Shown: one piece after another, positions 22,095-32,332 of the stretch
Layout: each line of letters starts with the position of its first letter
Numbering within the stretch: position 1 is the stretch's first letter
Assembly (NCBI GenBank): GCA_012934845.2
Contig: WNNJ02000513.1
Span: forward strand, 1-64,000
Source of the DNA: Pomphorhynchus laevis
Lineage: Eukaryota > Acanthocephala > Palaeacanthocephala > Echinorhynchida > Pomphorhynchidae
DNA length: 64,000 bases
Direction: 5' to 3'
Position numbers and translations under genes: made by a program
Notes under the pieces: model-generated
Told to the model about the DNA's origin: nothing
The model's input: only the letters and a program-made list of their open reading frames with translations
Databases searched by the model: none

Positions 22095-23036
22095 TTATAA
22101 TGTCCGCATCATCCATCCGATGAGAGGATGCTTGTGAAAAGGAGGCAGGAGTCTTAGATGGCTTCTGGAAACGATTCCTATAATCTTTGAAAATTCCACA
22201 TTTCCTGCCCCAGGCAGGATGGCACCCCCGCAGTTAGAACAGGACGGGGCGGCTACACAACGTACGTCGGACAGTAAGGCGGGGCAATTAGCGGAACCGC
22301 ATACCCCACAGGTAGGTGTCCCACTGCAGCTGGAGGACCAATGCCCCCATTTGTGACACCGACTGCAGTGGGGGAAAGTGAATTCATCACTTTCAATTAA
22401 CTGAAACCTGAGATTGAGACCCATAAACGGGTTGTAATTTGACTTGTCAAGTGTTTCTGCCCTATCTATAGGGGCGGAGCAAAATCCGACGGGGATAGGT
22501 ACCCCGTCCTTTCCTTTCAATAGTCTAAAATTACTGACCTTAAAAGATGCGCAGAGATTTTCGAGGTCTCCATCGTCAACCCAACAGGGGAGGTTCGTTA
22601 CTTTCAAGGTGGATAGGATAGGTTTCTCAGTAAGTTCACCAAAATTAGACAAATACGATCTGAAAAACCCAGTATACTCCTTTGCCATGTCCGCCGTTGC
22701 AAAGGAGATTTTGATTTCGGAATGAAGAAACTTCACGTTATTGAATATTATCCTCGAGGGATAATTTGCACAAAAATTCTTTAGAAATTTTTCGAATAGA
22801 TTATGTCGTTGTAACGGAAGTTTAGGCTTAATAATTATAAGATTCTTTTGTTTTGGTATGGGTGGAAGCATCTCCCCATTACCAGAAAAAGTAGAAACGT
22901 TACTGACCTTCGTGTTGTGTTGAATTCCATCTAGATAAGCTTGTTCTAGTCCTTCTTTAACAGGAATTCCGACAAAATTCGTTGAATTGCACATCATAGA
23001 GTTCTTTTGAAGCTCCGCACTTACTTTTTTCGACAT
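22095..23036 (-). pseudogene. LINE C ORF1 (gag-like, distinct lineage)
   Basis: Open for 313 codons from the ATG at 23036. A lysine- and proline-rich block (PPIPKQKNLIIIKPKLPLQ) is followed by an RRM-like middle region and CSRCHKWGHWSSSC, CGVCGSANCPA and CSNCGG knuckles. The third knuckle then runs out of frame (reads AILPGAGN where relatives have CHPAWSRKC), so the C-terminal part is shifted. Against copy D the protein is only about half identical over the aligned part, while their ORF2s are almost the same. Confidence 0.75.
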
Positions 23037-23126
23037 TTTTCAAATAACACTCTGTGATTTGAAACAATATACCAACATTCAGGAATTGTATCAGTAGCTG
23101 TTAAACTCGTAAAGCGTTTTGCGCAA

Positions 23127-24346
23127 ATGAACAATGTACAAGTAATGTCGGAGCTATCAAACGATAGCAGCAAAAATCATTCAAAAATCAACGATAATCC
23201 TACAAAAAAAGACAAATTAAAGGTAAATCTAACTACAGATCCAAGTAACAAGGTTAGTAATTTTTCTATGGTATCAGGTGATGGGGAGGTGCTTCCCCCA
23301 TTCCTAAATTAAAGAATTTGCTGATAATTAAAGTTAAGAAACCGACTGAAAAACACGATATCTACAACAAATTTTTGAGATCCTTCACCAAACAGTTTCA
23401 GAACAGGGTTCTATTTAACTCTGTTAGGTTACACCCTGCGGAGGTGAAGATCTCTTTTGTCTCGAATGACCTTGCCGCAAACTACATGGAGTACTTCTCC
23501 GCCAATTTAGCTGAATATGGTGAAATTTCATCCAAGCCTATCCTAGCATCGCTTAAAGTTTCAAATATTCCCTGTTCAATGGAAGAAGATATACGTTATT
23601 TTATGGCAAAATTTAAGGTCACCAATCTGAGGTCAATCCGGGGTAAGGACGGGAACCCTATCCCGGTTGGCTTTTGCAATGCTCTTGTAAATATTGCTGA
23701 ATCCCTGTCTAATTCTGCGTCGAATCCCTTTATGGGTTTTAATATTAAATTCACGATCACAGAGAGGGATGATCTGACCTATCCCTACTGCAGCCGGTGT
23801 CACAAATGGGGACACTGGGCCTCCAGCTGCAGTGGGACCCTTTCGTGTGGGGTCTGTAGCTCCACCAGCTGTCCTTCTCTTACAACTACCGATCGCTGCG
23901 AGGCCCCCCTTTCCTGCTCGAATTGCGGGGGGTGCCATCCTGCTTGGAGCAGGAAATGCTCTCTCTATTCAAAGAATATAAAAAGTTATTCTTGCTGAAA
24001 CCGCCCAATCCGGCCAAGTCCTTCGCGGTCGCTGCAGCTCTACGTATGGATGACGATGGCACTATGGATTATCGACTTAAAGACTTCGAATGCTCTTCGT
24101 CACATGGAGGAGTTAGTACGCTCTATCCTAACTGTTATCGGAACTAATCCTGTGCTTCCTGTTTCCTCGGTTCTAGAGTCGAAAAAGAGAGAAGCTACAG
24201 TCCATTCCGTCTCCCCACTCAAGATTGGGAAGCTAATTCAACAGAAGACTAATAGGGGAAATGAAGATACTGCCCAGGGGCAAGTACCTTCCTTGGAGGG
24301 GACTAGTGGTGGGAACGGCAACCTTCCTGCACCTAGCTTTGTCTAG
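23127..24346 (+). pseudogene. LINE D ORF1 (gag-like)
   Basis: The first frame 23127-23312 (MNNVQVMSELSNDSSKN...) passes by a frame change into 23318-23998. That frame has the VKKPTEKHDIYNKFLRSF block and CSRCHKWGHWASSC, CGVCSSTSCPS and CSNCGGCHPAWSRKC knuckles. A further shift leads to the tail 24050-24346 ending LPAPSFV. It is the same ORF1 type as copy A and unlike copy C. Confidence 0.75.
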
Positions 24347-24379
24347 GTAGGCAATCCCCCATCCAACTAATCCATCACA

Positions 24380-26842
24380 ATGCAGAGTACTCGTGAGCCT
24401 TTTTCACTGAATATCCTTCAGTGGAATTCGGAAGGTGCTTCTGCCCTTAGACTTCTATCCGGTAGAGATGCAGATGTTATAGTCCTCCAGGAGACGCGGT
24501 CTATCCGTCTACCCCAGGACATTACTCGATTTATCCCAAAGCATATATGTTCCCACTATACTCCGTACATAACCCTACCTCACTCCTCTTCATCTCAAGG
24601 ACTCTTGACCTTAGTTAAGTGCTCCTTAAGGTCCTCCCTCCTATTAAACTACTCATGTCCAGCCCTTTCTTGTTTAGTAGTTTCACTTAGTAAGAACGGT
24701 AAACGCATAAGTCTAGCCAATGTCTACATCCGTCCAGGGGAAATTCACAAGAACCGTGACCTCCTGGATAGTATTATTGACAGCGGTTATGACATGTTAC
24801 TTGGAGATTTCAACGACAGAACTGGTCTGTGGATCAATGCAGCACTTCGCAGAGCTAGGAACGGTTATCGTATTCACAAACCCCCGTCACCTACCTTTCA
24901 TTGCACATCAACAAATTCTATCCTCGACATTTTACTGCTTCACTCGAGGTGGTTGTTAAAACCCTTCTGCACGGAGCAGTCGCGCCAGCAATTGTCCACC
25001 TCTCATGACCTAATTCGTTGGAGGATTGAGGAAGATACATTGCTTCGAAGGAGGTTTCACTTTGATCCGATCAGAGTGGCCTTCTTTCAGGCGGCTATCC
25101 GACTCTTTCCTCGAATAGGAAATCAGAGTCTGACCAAATTTAATACCTACCTCTTTTCGCAAGCTACCGCGATTCTATCGACTACCTATAAAGGTCGTAT
25201 ATACAATCCCACTCCGACGAAACTCAAGGTCCTAGCAAAATTACTGAACCTCCCTAATCTCTCTGCTTCCGCCAAACAGGCCCTCTCGAATGAATACTGA
25301 AGCACTAGATACAGGTTCCAGCTGAGTAGGGATAGGACGAGTATTACTCGTCTTAATCCTTCTCAGTCTTCTTTTTGGAAGATTTTCAAGAAGGAGAAGT
25401 TTGTTTGCTGGAAGGATAGAGCATTGGGTTGGATAGGGAATGTAGGCCTTGAAAACGTTTTAGAGGAGTCACGAGCCCTACACAACTATGTAGCCACTCA
25501 ATCACCTCAACCAATCCCGCCTTGGTGTAACTTCAGGAGTAGGGATCTATCTGTAACGGATATCCTTAACTCCTGGGGTCCACTCCCGGGCACCTCCAAA
25601 TCCATCGCTCCACTTTCTTCTCGGGTCTGTCAGCTTTTGACAGCTGATCAGAGAAGAGAGGTGGCCGTCACAATGCTTTTAGCATCCCCATCCGATGTAG
25701 CAGGCATCAATATTAGTAAGCGTGTTTTTATTCCTAAGAAAAAATCCTGCTCATGCCCTAAAGATCTGCGACCCATTTCGATTCAAAATGGCCTCGTATC
25801 GATTTACGAAAAAGCGCTTGCGCGTAAAATCCGCGACCATTTAAGTAAGCGTAATTTGATCCCTCCAGGTTTTCATGGGTTCGTCAAAGGTCGCTCGGTC
25901 CATTCAGCAGTTGGTGAAGTGGAGCAGTTGTGTCGGGATAATAGCCACCGTCTAGTTGTGGCTGTTTTCCTTGACTTTTCTTCTGCATTTGACCGCATCT
26001 CCATTCCTTTTATGATCTCTTCTCTCAGGTCCCTCGGGTTGCCTGCGAGAATTGTGAACAGAGTGGAGATACTGTTGTTTACCAAGCGATTTTACTATGA
26101 AGACGACCCTGATGCGCGTCAGTTCTACCCTATTACGGGTGTACCTCAAGGATCCCCACTTTCTCCTATCTTATATCTTGCTGCCTCTATTAAACTATTC
26201 AAAATATTTAAACGCGAACAACGTCTTGTGGTGTACGCTGATGACACCACAGCACTGTTCACTGGACACAGGTGTAAAGACGTAGTCTCTGACATCAGCC
26301 GTTTCTTTTTAAGATTAAAAGATCAGTTACCCATATCCAATCTTATTTTAAACTCAGCTAAATCGCAAGTGGTCGTCTTTCATGGCACACCTGCTACAAA
26401 GCAAAAACTTAAGAGATTAGCACTCTCTGCGCTCTCCTCCATATTTGCCTCTGAACCACTTCCCACCTTCACAAGTCGAGTAAAATACCTGGGGTTCACC
26501 GTTACGGTGAACTGGTCGGCGAAAGCTGACCTGGATAGACTCAAACGTATCCTGAAGAAAGCTAGGTGGGCCCTGAAACGGGCTCAGCATCTGTCATTGA
26601 AAGGAAACACCCAGGTGCGCCTTTGGGGTAGCTGGGCTATCTCGGGACTTGTCTACTTCTCAAGAGGACGTCCCCCAGAGCAAAGGCTAAGGTTTCTTAA
26701 GCTCCTCGTCTCTCGTTTACCCAGCATAGTCTGTGCCGATTGGATTCTTCGGGAAGGGGGTGAAAGACCCCGGGTGGTTCAGTCGGAAGGCGGCGTGTTG
26801 AATCGGTTGGGGGCTCAGATCCCCCTGGACCTGAGGCCATAG
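24380..26842 (+). pseudogene. LINE D ORF2, open except for one stop
   Basis: The frame runs from MQSTREPFSLNILQWNSEG through the endonuclease motifs (QETRS, YIRPGEIHK, LLGDFNDRTG, TSHDLIRW) to a single in-frame TGA at 25298-25300, where relatives have Trp. It then continues in the same frame through the RT (PKDLRPISIQN, FLDFSSAFDRI, GVPQGSPLSPILY, VVYADDTTALF) to the stop at 26842. The total is about 820 codons, compact for an APE-type LINE. The last 25 residues are in a different frame from copy C. Confidence 0.82.
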
Positions 26843-26968
26843 AAGAAGAAAAGAATTAGAAGACTGAAGAGCTACTGACTTTCTATTGTTGTGTCTGATC
26901 TGGTTTATTGCATGTTTCTTTTTCTTTTTTTTGTGTAGTTAAGAAATCTTTATTTATTTATTTATTTT

Positions 26969-27412
26969 AGCTGTTAAACTTTGTGCATTTTGTAAAACAG
27001 AAACTGGGAAAAAATGAGTAAATTTAACACGTCGGAGCGATCAAAGAACTCAATGATAACGAATATTTTCCTGTCAATACAGTAAAAGAGGTTAGTAGAG
27101 ATTTAGCTTTTCTTGAATATATTCCGGAGGGGGAACTCCCCCGCTACCAAAATCACCAGATTTGATAATCTTGTGATTATCAAACTTTTGGTGCCTCTGT
27201 AAAGGCAGAGCATGTTCAATGTTTTTATAAGAGCCATTGCCGATCGATTTAAAAAAGGGTCCAGTTCAATGTTATTAAAGAATCTGAGATTAAAATCTCA
27301 TTCAGCACTCCATATCTGGCAATGTCGTACGCCGACTACCTACTTTAAAAACGAACATTCTGAACTAGGTATAATTTATTCCTAGCCAATCCTTCGTAAA
27401 CAATATACCAAC
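26969..27412 (+). repeat. Tandem unit X2 (5' part of old LINE K)
   Basis: The second copy of the unit at 18736-19195. Its first bases lie before LINE D at 23082-23107. About ten single-base differences separate X1 and X2 over some 440 bp. The unit ends AAACAATATACCAACA, and the same junction AAACAATATACCAACATTC follows LINE C, which shows the two units were once directly adjacent. Confidence 0.75.
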
Positions 27413-28215
27413 AATTGATTTCATAGGAAGATATTTCAACTCTAGAGTGATTATAAAATCTCAAACCTTTGTTTTATAAAATGGAATAAATGGTTCTTCT
27501 TTACCGTGGATGCCCATGTGGATGAAGCTCTAAGACTGCCGATTTCGACATGCTATCTTTTTATGGTTATAACTTGAGATTTTCAATAATCGAAACCGAC
27601 TCATTAACGTACCCTCACTGCAACAATTGTCATCAGTGGGGGCATTGGTATGCTAGATGTTCCATACCCTATAAGTGCGAGGTGTGTGGTACAACTGTTA
27701 TACATCCTGGCAAGTGTGAAGGTAAGCCATTTTGCTGAAATTGCGGTTGTGAGCCCTAGCATGGTCAAAAAAGTGTAAAATCTTTAAGGCATACCAAAAG
27801 AGATACAAAAGTGTGACGGCAAAACCGAATAGTTTCGTGGAAGCTAGAAAGACGACAGGATGCTGGATATTGAAATTCTGAAACGTATTGAAGAGAAACA
27901 TCAGGCATCAATGATCCACCTTAAAAAATTGGTCCAAAACTTGGTGGGACAATTAGCGGAATCTTTCCGTTCTCATCGTTCTGGCAAGACCAACAATATA
28001 AAGAAGCAACCAAAATCTTAGAAACGAACCGCGGCAGCGTTGAGCATAGCCGCTCTGAAACTGGATCGAATGGATTTGATCTGGGAAGTGGCTAACGAGG
28101 GAAATAATGATACTGCCAGTTGGAAAGCGACTCCAACTATCGTGACTGGTAGCGGAATGTGCCACCCTTCTGCCTCTGGTTCCGAATACGTGGAGGGCAT
28201 CCAACCCTGGTGTAG
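27014..28215 (+). pseudogene. LINE K ORF1, decayed
   Basis: Starts ATGAGTAAATTTAACACG. The best-kept part is 27550-27738, FYGYNLRFSIIETDSLTYPHCNNCHQWGHWYARC with a second knuckle CEVCG, and its third knuckle follows a stop. The tail GNNDTASWKATP aligns with the GNEDTAQG tail of copy D. It ends at the insertion point of the LTR fossil. Confidence 0.65.
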
Positions 28216-28221
28216 TATTTC

Positions 28222-28232
28222 ATAACATTTAA
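28222..28232 (-). repeat. First 11 bp of the left LTR, cut off by LINE E
   Basis: ATAACATTTAA here and at 32107-32117 is the target duplication of LINE E. The same bases begin the other LTR at 36579, so LINE E landed inside the LTR edge. Confidence 0.6.
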
Positions 28233-28350
28233 TAATAATAGATTTTATTAATAAATAAATAAATAGAATAAATACAATGATACAGTTACAGTCTAAATCT
28301 TCTTCATAGATAATTGACACTTTTCAAATGCAAGCCCGTTTTCTTTAGAA

Positions 28351-30822
28351 TTATAGCCTCGAATCCATAGGAATCTGAGCCCCCCAACCAATCCAACACG
28401 CCGCCTTGCGACTGAACCACCCGGGGTCTTTCACCCCCCGAAGAGTCCAGTCGGTGCGGACTATGCTGGGTAAACGCGAGACGAGGAGCTTGAGAAACCT
28501 TAGTCTTTGTTCTGGGGGACGTCCTCTTGAAAAGAAAACTAATCCCGAGATAGCCCAAGTTCCCCAGAGGCGCACTTGGGATTTCTCTTTCAATGACAGA
28601 TGTTGGGCCCGTTTCAGGGCCCATCCAGCTTTCTTCAGGATACGTTTTAGTCTATCCAGGTAAGCTTTCGCTGACCAGCTCACCGTAATGGTGAATCCCA
28701 GGTATTTTACTCGATTTGTGAAGGTAGGGAGTGGTTGATTAGTCAGGATGGAAGATAGAGCTGAGAGTGCTAATCTCTTGAGTTTTTTCTGTGTCACAGG
28801 GGCGCCATTAAAGACAACCACCTGTGATTTGGAGGAGTTTAAAACAAGATTGGAAATGGGCAGCTGATCTTTTAATCTTGTAACGAAATGGCTGATGTCA
28901 GAGACTACATCTTTGCACCTGCGTCCAGAGAACAGGGCTGTGGTATCATCAGCATATACCACAATATGTTGATCGCGTTTGAATTTTTTGTATAGTTCAA
29001 TGGAGGCAGCAAGATACAAGATTGGAGAAAGTGGGGAGCCTTGAGGCACACCCGTAATAGGATAGAACTGACGTGCATCAGGGTCGTCTTCATAGAAGAA
29101 TCGCTTGGAGTACAGCAATATTTCCACCCTGTTAACAATTCTCGCAGGCAACCCGAGGGACCTGAGAGAAGTGATAACAAAAGGAATGGAAATGCGGTCA
29201 AATGCAGCCGAAAAATCAAGAAAGACAACAACTGCAAGCTGATGACTGTTATCCTGACAAAACTGTTGCACTTCACCTATTGCTGAATGTACCGAGCGAT
29301 CTTTTACGTACCCATGAAAACCTGGTTGGATTAAATTTCGCCTATTTAGATGGTCGCGGATTTTACGCGCAAGCGCTTTTTCGTAAATGGAGATGAGGGA
29401 GTTTTGAATTGAAATAGGCCGCAAATCTTTGGGACATGTAATCGACTTCTTTTTAGGTAAAAATACTCGACGGCTAATATTTATGTTAGCAATGTCGGAA
29501 GGGGAGGCTAATAGCATTGTTATGGCGACTTCCTTTCTTTGACTGTCTGTCAAAAGCTGACAGACACGAGTGGAGAGTGGCGCATGGGTTCTGGAGGTGC
29601 CCGGGAGTGGCCCCCATGAGTTAAGGATATCTGTAACAGATAAGTCCCTACTCCTGAAGTCACACAAAGGCGGGATTGGTTGGAATGAATGAGTGGCTCC
29701 ATAATTGTGAAGGGATAGTGCCTCCTCCAAAACTTTATCATGGCCTATTCTACCAATCCAACCTAATGCTCTATCCTTCTAACAGACAAACTTCTCCTTC
29801 TTGAGTATCTTCCAGAGGGAAGATTGAGAAGGGCTAAGGCGAGAAATGGTTGCCTTATCCCTACTCAACTGGAACCTATATCTAGTGCTCCAGTATTCAT
29901 TCGAGAGGGCTTGTCTGGCGGAAACAGAGAGAGTAGGAAGATGTAGCATTTTAGCTAGGACCTTGAGTTTTGTTGGAGTGGGATTGTATATGCGACCTTT
30001 ATAGGTAGTCGATAGTATCGCGGTAGCTTGCGAAGAGAGGTAAGTTTTAAATTTGGTCAAACTCTCATTCCCAATTCGGGGGAATAGTTGGATAGCTGCC
30101 TGAAAGAAGGCCACCCTGACGGGATCAAAGTGGAACCTTCTCCTCAGCAACGTATCTTCCTCTAACCGCCAACGAATTAGGTCATGAGAGGTGGTCTGTT
30201 GTTGGCGCGACTGCTCAGTACAGAAGGGTTTTAACAACCACTTCTTATGAAGCAGTAATATGTCGAGGAGTGAATTAGTTGTTGAGCAATGAAAAGTGGG
30301 GGATGGTGGTTTGTGAATAAGATATTCGTTCCTGGCTCTGCGGTTTGCTGCATTAATCCAACGACCAGTTCTGTCGTTGAAATCACCAAGTAACATGTCA
30401 TAGCCGCTACCCAATAAACGATCCAGGAGGTCACGGTTCTTGTGAATTTCTCCTGGCCGTATATAAATATTGGCTATGCTGATACATTTACCGTTCTTAC
30501 GAAGTGATATAGCTAGACAAGATAGGGCAGGACAAGAATAGTTAAGAAGGAGGGAAGATCTTAAGGAGCATTTAACTAAGGTTAAAAGACCTTGAGATGA
30601 AGATAAGTGAGGAGGCGTTATATACGGAGTGAAGTGGGTGTATATATGCTGAGGGATAAATCGAGTAATGTCCTGGGGGATAGTGATAGACCGCGTCTCC
30701 TGAAGGACTATAACATCTGCATCTCTACCAGATAAAAGTCTAAGGGCAGAAGCACCTCCCGAATTCCACTGAAGAATATTCAGTGAAAAAGGCTCAGGCT
30801 TACTCACCATTGTGTTAGACAA
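28351..30822 (-). pseudogene. LINE E ORF2, open except for one stop
   Basis: About 824 codons from MSNTMVSKPEPFSLNILQWN. Endonuclease motifs are QETRS, YIRPGEIHK, LLGDFNDRTGRW and TSHDLIRW. One in-frame TAG (29779-29781) stands where relatives have Trp (FVCWKDRAL). The RT then continues in frame with PKDLRPISIQN, FLDFSAAFDRI, GVPQGSPLSPILY, VVYADDTTALF and a C-terminus CWIGWG. It is roughly 85% identical to C and D. Confidence 0.8.
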
Positions 30823-30842
30823 GTTGGACGGGGGAAGTCAAC

Positions 30843-32100
30843 CTAGACAGAGCTAGGTGCGGGAAGGTCGCCCCTCCCGCCACTAGCCTCATCCAGAATC
30901 GTAACCCCCAGGGCAGTATCTTCATTTCCATTTGAGGCGCCTTTCTCTTTTATCAGCTTGCCAACCTTGAGGGGTGGAACCGATCTTGCTGATCCACCCC
31001 TTTTCTTTGATTTCGGACAATCTTTCTCCAATTGTAACGGAACTGAGGGAGAACTTAGGAACGCCCCAAGGAGGGGTGCTAGCCACTGCTGTATTTGAGA
31101 GAATGTATTCTTCCTGTTGTTGTCCATCAAGCGCAAAATAGCCATGTTGGACATTCTCTCCGATGGCTGCGCGGCAACAGCGGCAAAACTTCTTCCAGTT
31201 GGGGAGCCGGGACTGCATATTTCATTCTATATTCTCTGAAAATACGACAACGACGTGACCACGCGGGGTGGTCCCCACCACAATTAGTACAGACTGGGGG
31301 AGCTACGCACCTCTCCCCCTTTGACAAAGCGATACAGGAAGATTCGCCGCATACTCCGCACGATTTCTCCCGCGTACAGGAAAAGGGCCCAGTGCCCCTA
31401 GCAGTGGCAGGAGTTACAATGAGGAAATGTGAAGCAATCTTGATCAACCAAATTGAATCTGAGATTATACCCCATAAAGGGGTTGACTGCATTCCGTGAC
31501 AAAATATCAGCGTTGTTTAAGTCCGTACTGCAGAACGCAACAGGTAAGGATTCCCCTGTTTTAGATTTCAATTCGCGGACAGAACTCAACTTGAACGTGT
31601 CCCGTAAGAGAACCAGATCTTCCTCCTCCAAATAAGGAGGGTAATTTGAAATCTTAACAGTTGCCTGGAGGGGCTTTAGCGTTAGAGATCCCAGATGGGA
31701 CAGATTATTATTGAAAAATGACTCATAAGCATCCATTAGTTCATGTACGAAAAAGAGACTTTTAGTTGATTAACGAATGATCGGACCGAATTGAATACTA
31801 CTCTTCCAGAGTAGTTCTGGACGAAGCTACGTAAATAACCTTGAAAAGCTTATGCTTTTCAATTGGCATAACTGAATTAATGATTGCTAAATTTTTTAGT
31901 TTTGGTATCGGGGGGAGCTCCCCCGAGTCAGTAACATAGTTCTTATTAAATTGACTAACCTGCAAGTCCGAAGGGAAAGATGTAGGAGAAGGTACTTTAC
32001 CTTTACCATTTGTAATTCCAGCGGAATCGTTGATTACAGGCACATTTTCATAGGAGCTTTGATGCTCCGACACGCAATAAGCGTTTTCACTTGTGCACAT
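30843..32100 (-). pseudogene. LINE E ORF1 (gag-like)
   Basis: Begins MCTSENAYCVSEHQSS, with PPIPKLKNLAIINSVMPIEK, a middle part DLNNADILSRNAVNPFMGYN, then a GVCGESSCIA knuckle and CTNCGGDHPAWSRRC. The tail ends LPAPSSV. Frame changes break it into three pieces (31798-32100, 31398-31736 and 31127-31492), plus the tail. Confidence 0.72.
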
Positions 32101-32106
32101 TTTTTT

Positions 32107-32332
32107 ATAACATTTAAAGTGTCTAAACGACAAATATTAGAGTCACTTTTTACTGAAAAAAAACAACAACGCAATAAAAATACTGTCACAGTATGTATAT
32201 AATCACTGTCGGTACAATATCAAAAGATCTCTGAATGAGTAGGCATACTCATTCTATTTTCTAATACAACCATTGTTTAGTGTGTGCATTGCTGCTTACA
32301 TTATCAGGATCAATGAGTGTACCGCTACTCAT
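32107..32332 (-). repeat. Left LTR (3' LTR) of the Gypsy fossil
   Basis: Matches 36579-36806 almost throughout, ending CCGCTACTCAT in both. It is about 225 bp. Confidence 0.75.

Larger units (their letters stand above)
19196..23061 (-). mobile_element. LINE copy C, full length
   Basis: 3866 bp on -, flanked by 11-bp target duplications AAACAATATAC (19185-19195 and 23062-23072). The 3' end has a (TTTA)n-type tail at 19196-19212. ORF1 starts 26 bases from the 5' end. It has nearly the same ORF2 and 3' region as copy D, but a clearly different ORF1. Confidence 0.88.
23108..26967 (+). mobile_element. LINE copy D, full length
   Basis: 3860 bp on +, flanked by 13-bp target duplications TAGCTGTTAAACT (23095-23107 and 26968-26980). 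The 3' end is CTTTATTTATTTATTTATTT. The ORF1 ATG is 19 bases from the 5' end. With copy C it forms a large head-to-head pair whose ORF2 arms are almost identical. Confidence 0.88.
23082..28215 (+). mobile_element. Old LINE K, 5' part (interrupted by LINE D, then by the LTR fossil)
   Basis: K begins in tandem unit X2 (23082-23107, resumed at 26981 after LINE D). It continues through a decayed ORF1 (27014-28215) and stops where the LTR fossil starts. The same ORF1-to-ORF2 junction resumes at 36815. Its ORF1 has many stops, so it is older than the elements inserted in it. Confidence 0.7.
28233..32106 (-). mobile_element. LINE copy E, full length, inserted in the LTR
   Basis: 3874 bp on - between 11-bp target duplications ATAACATTTAA (28222-28232 and 32107-32117). 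The ORF1 ATG (32100) is only 6 bases from the 5' end. The 3' tail is AT-rich (TTATTTATTTATTAAT type). It is the most recent layer of this nest together with C and D. Confidence 0.87.
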
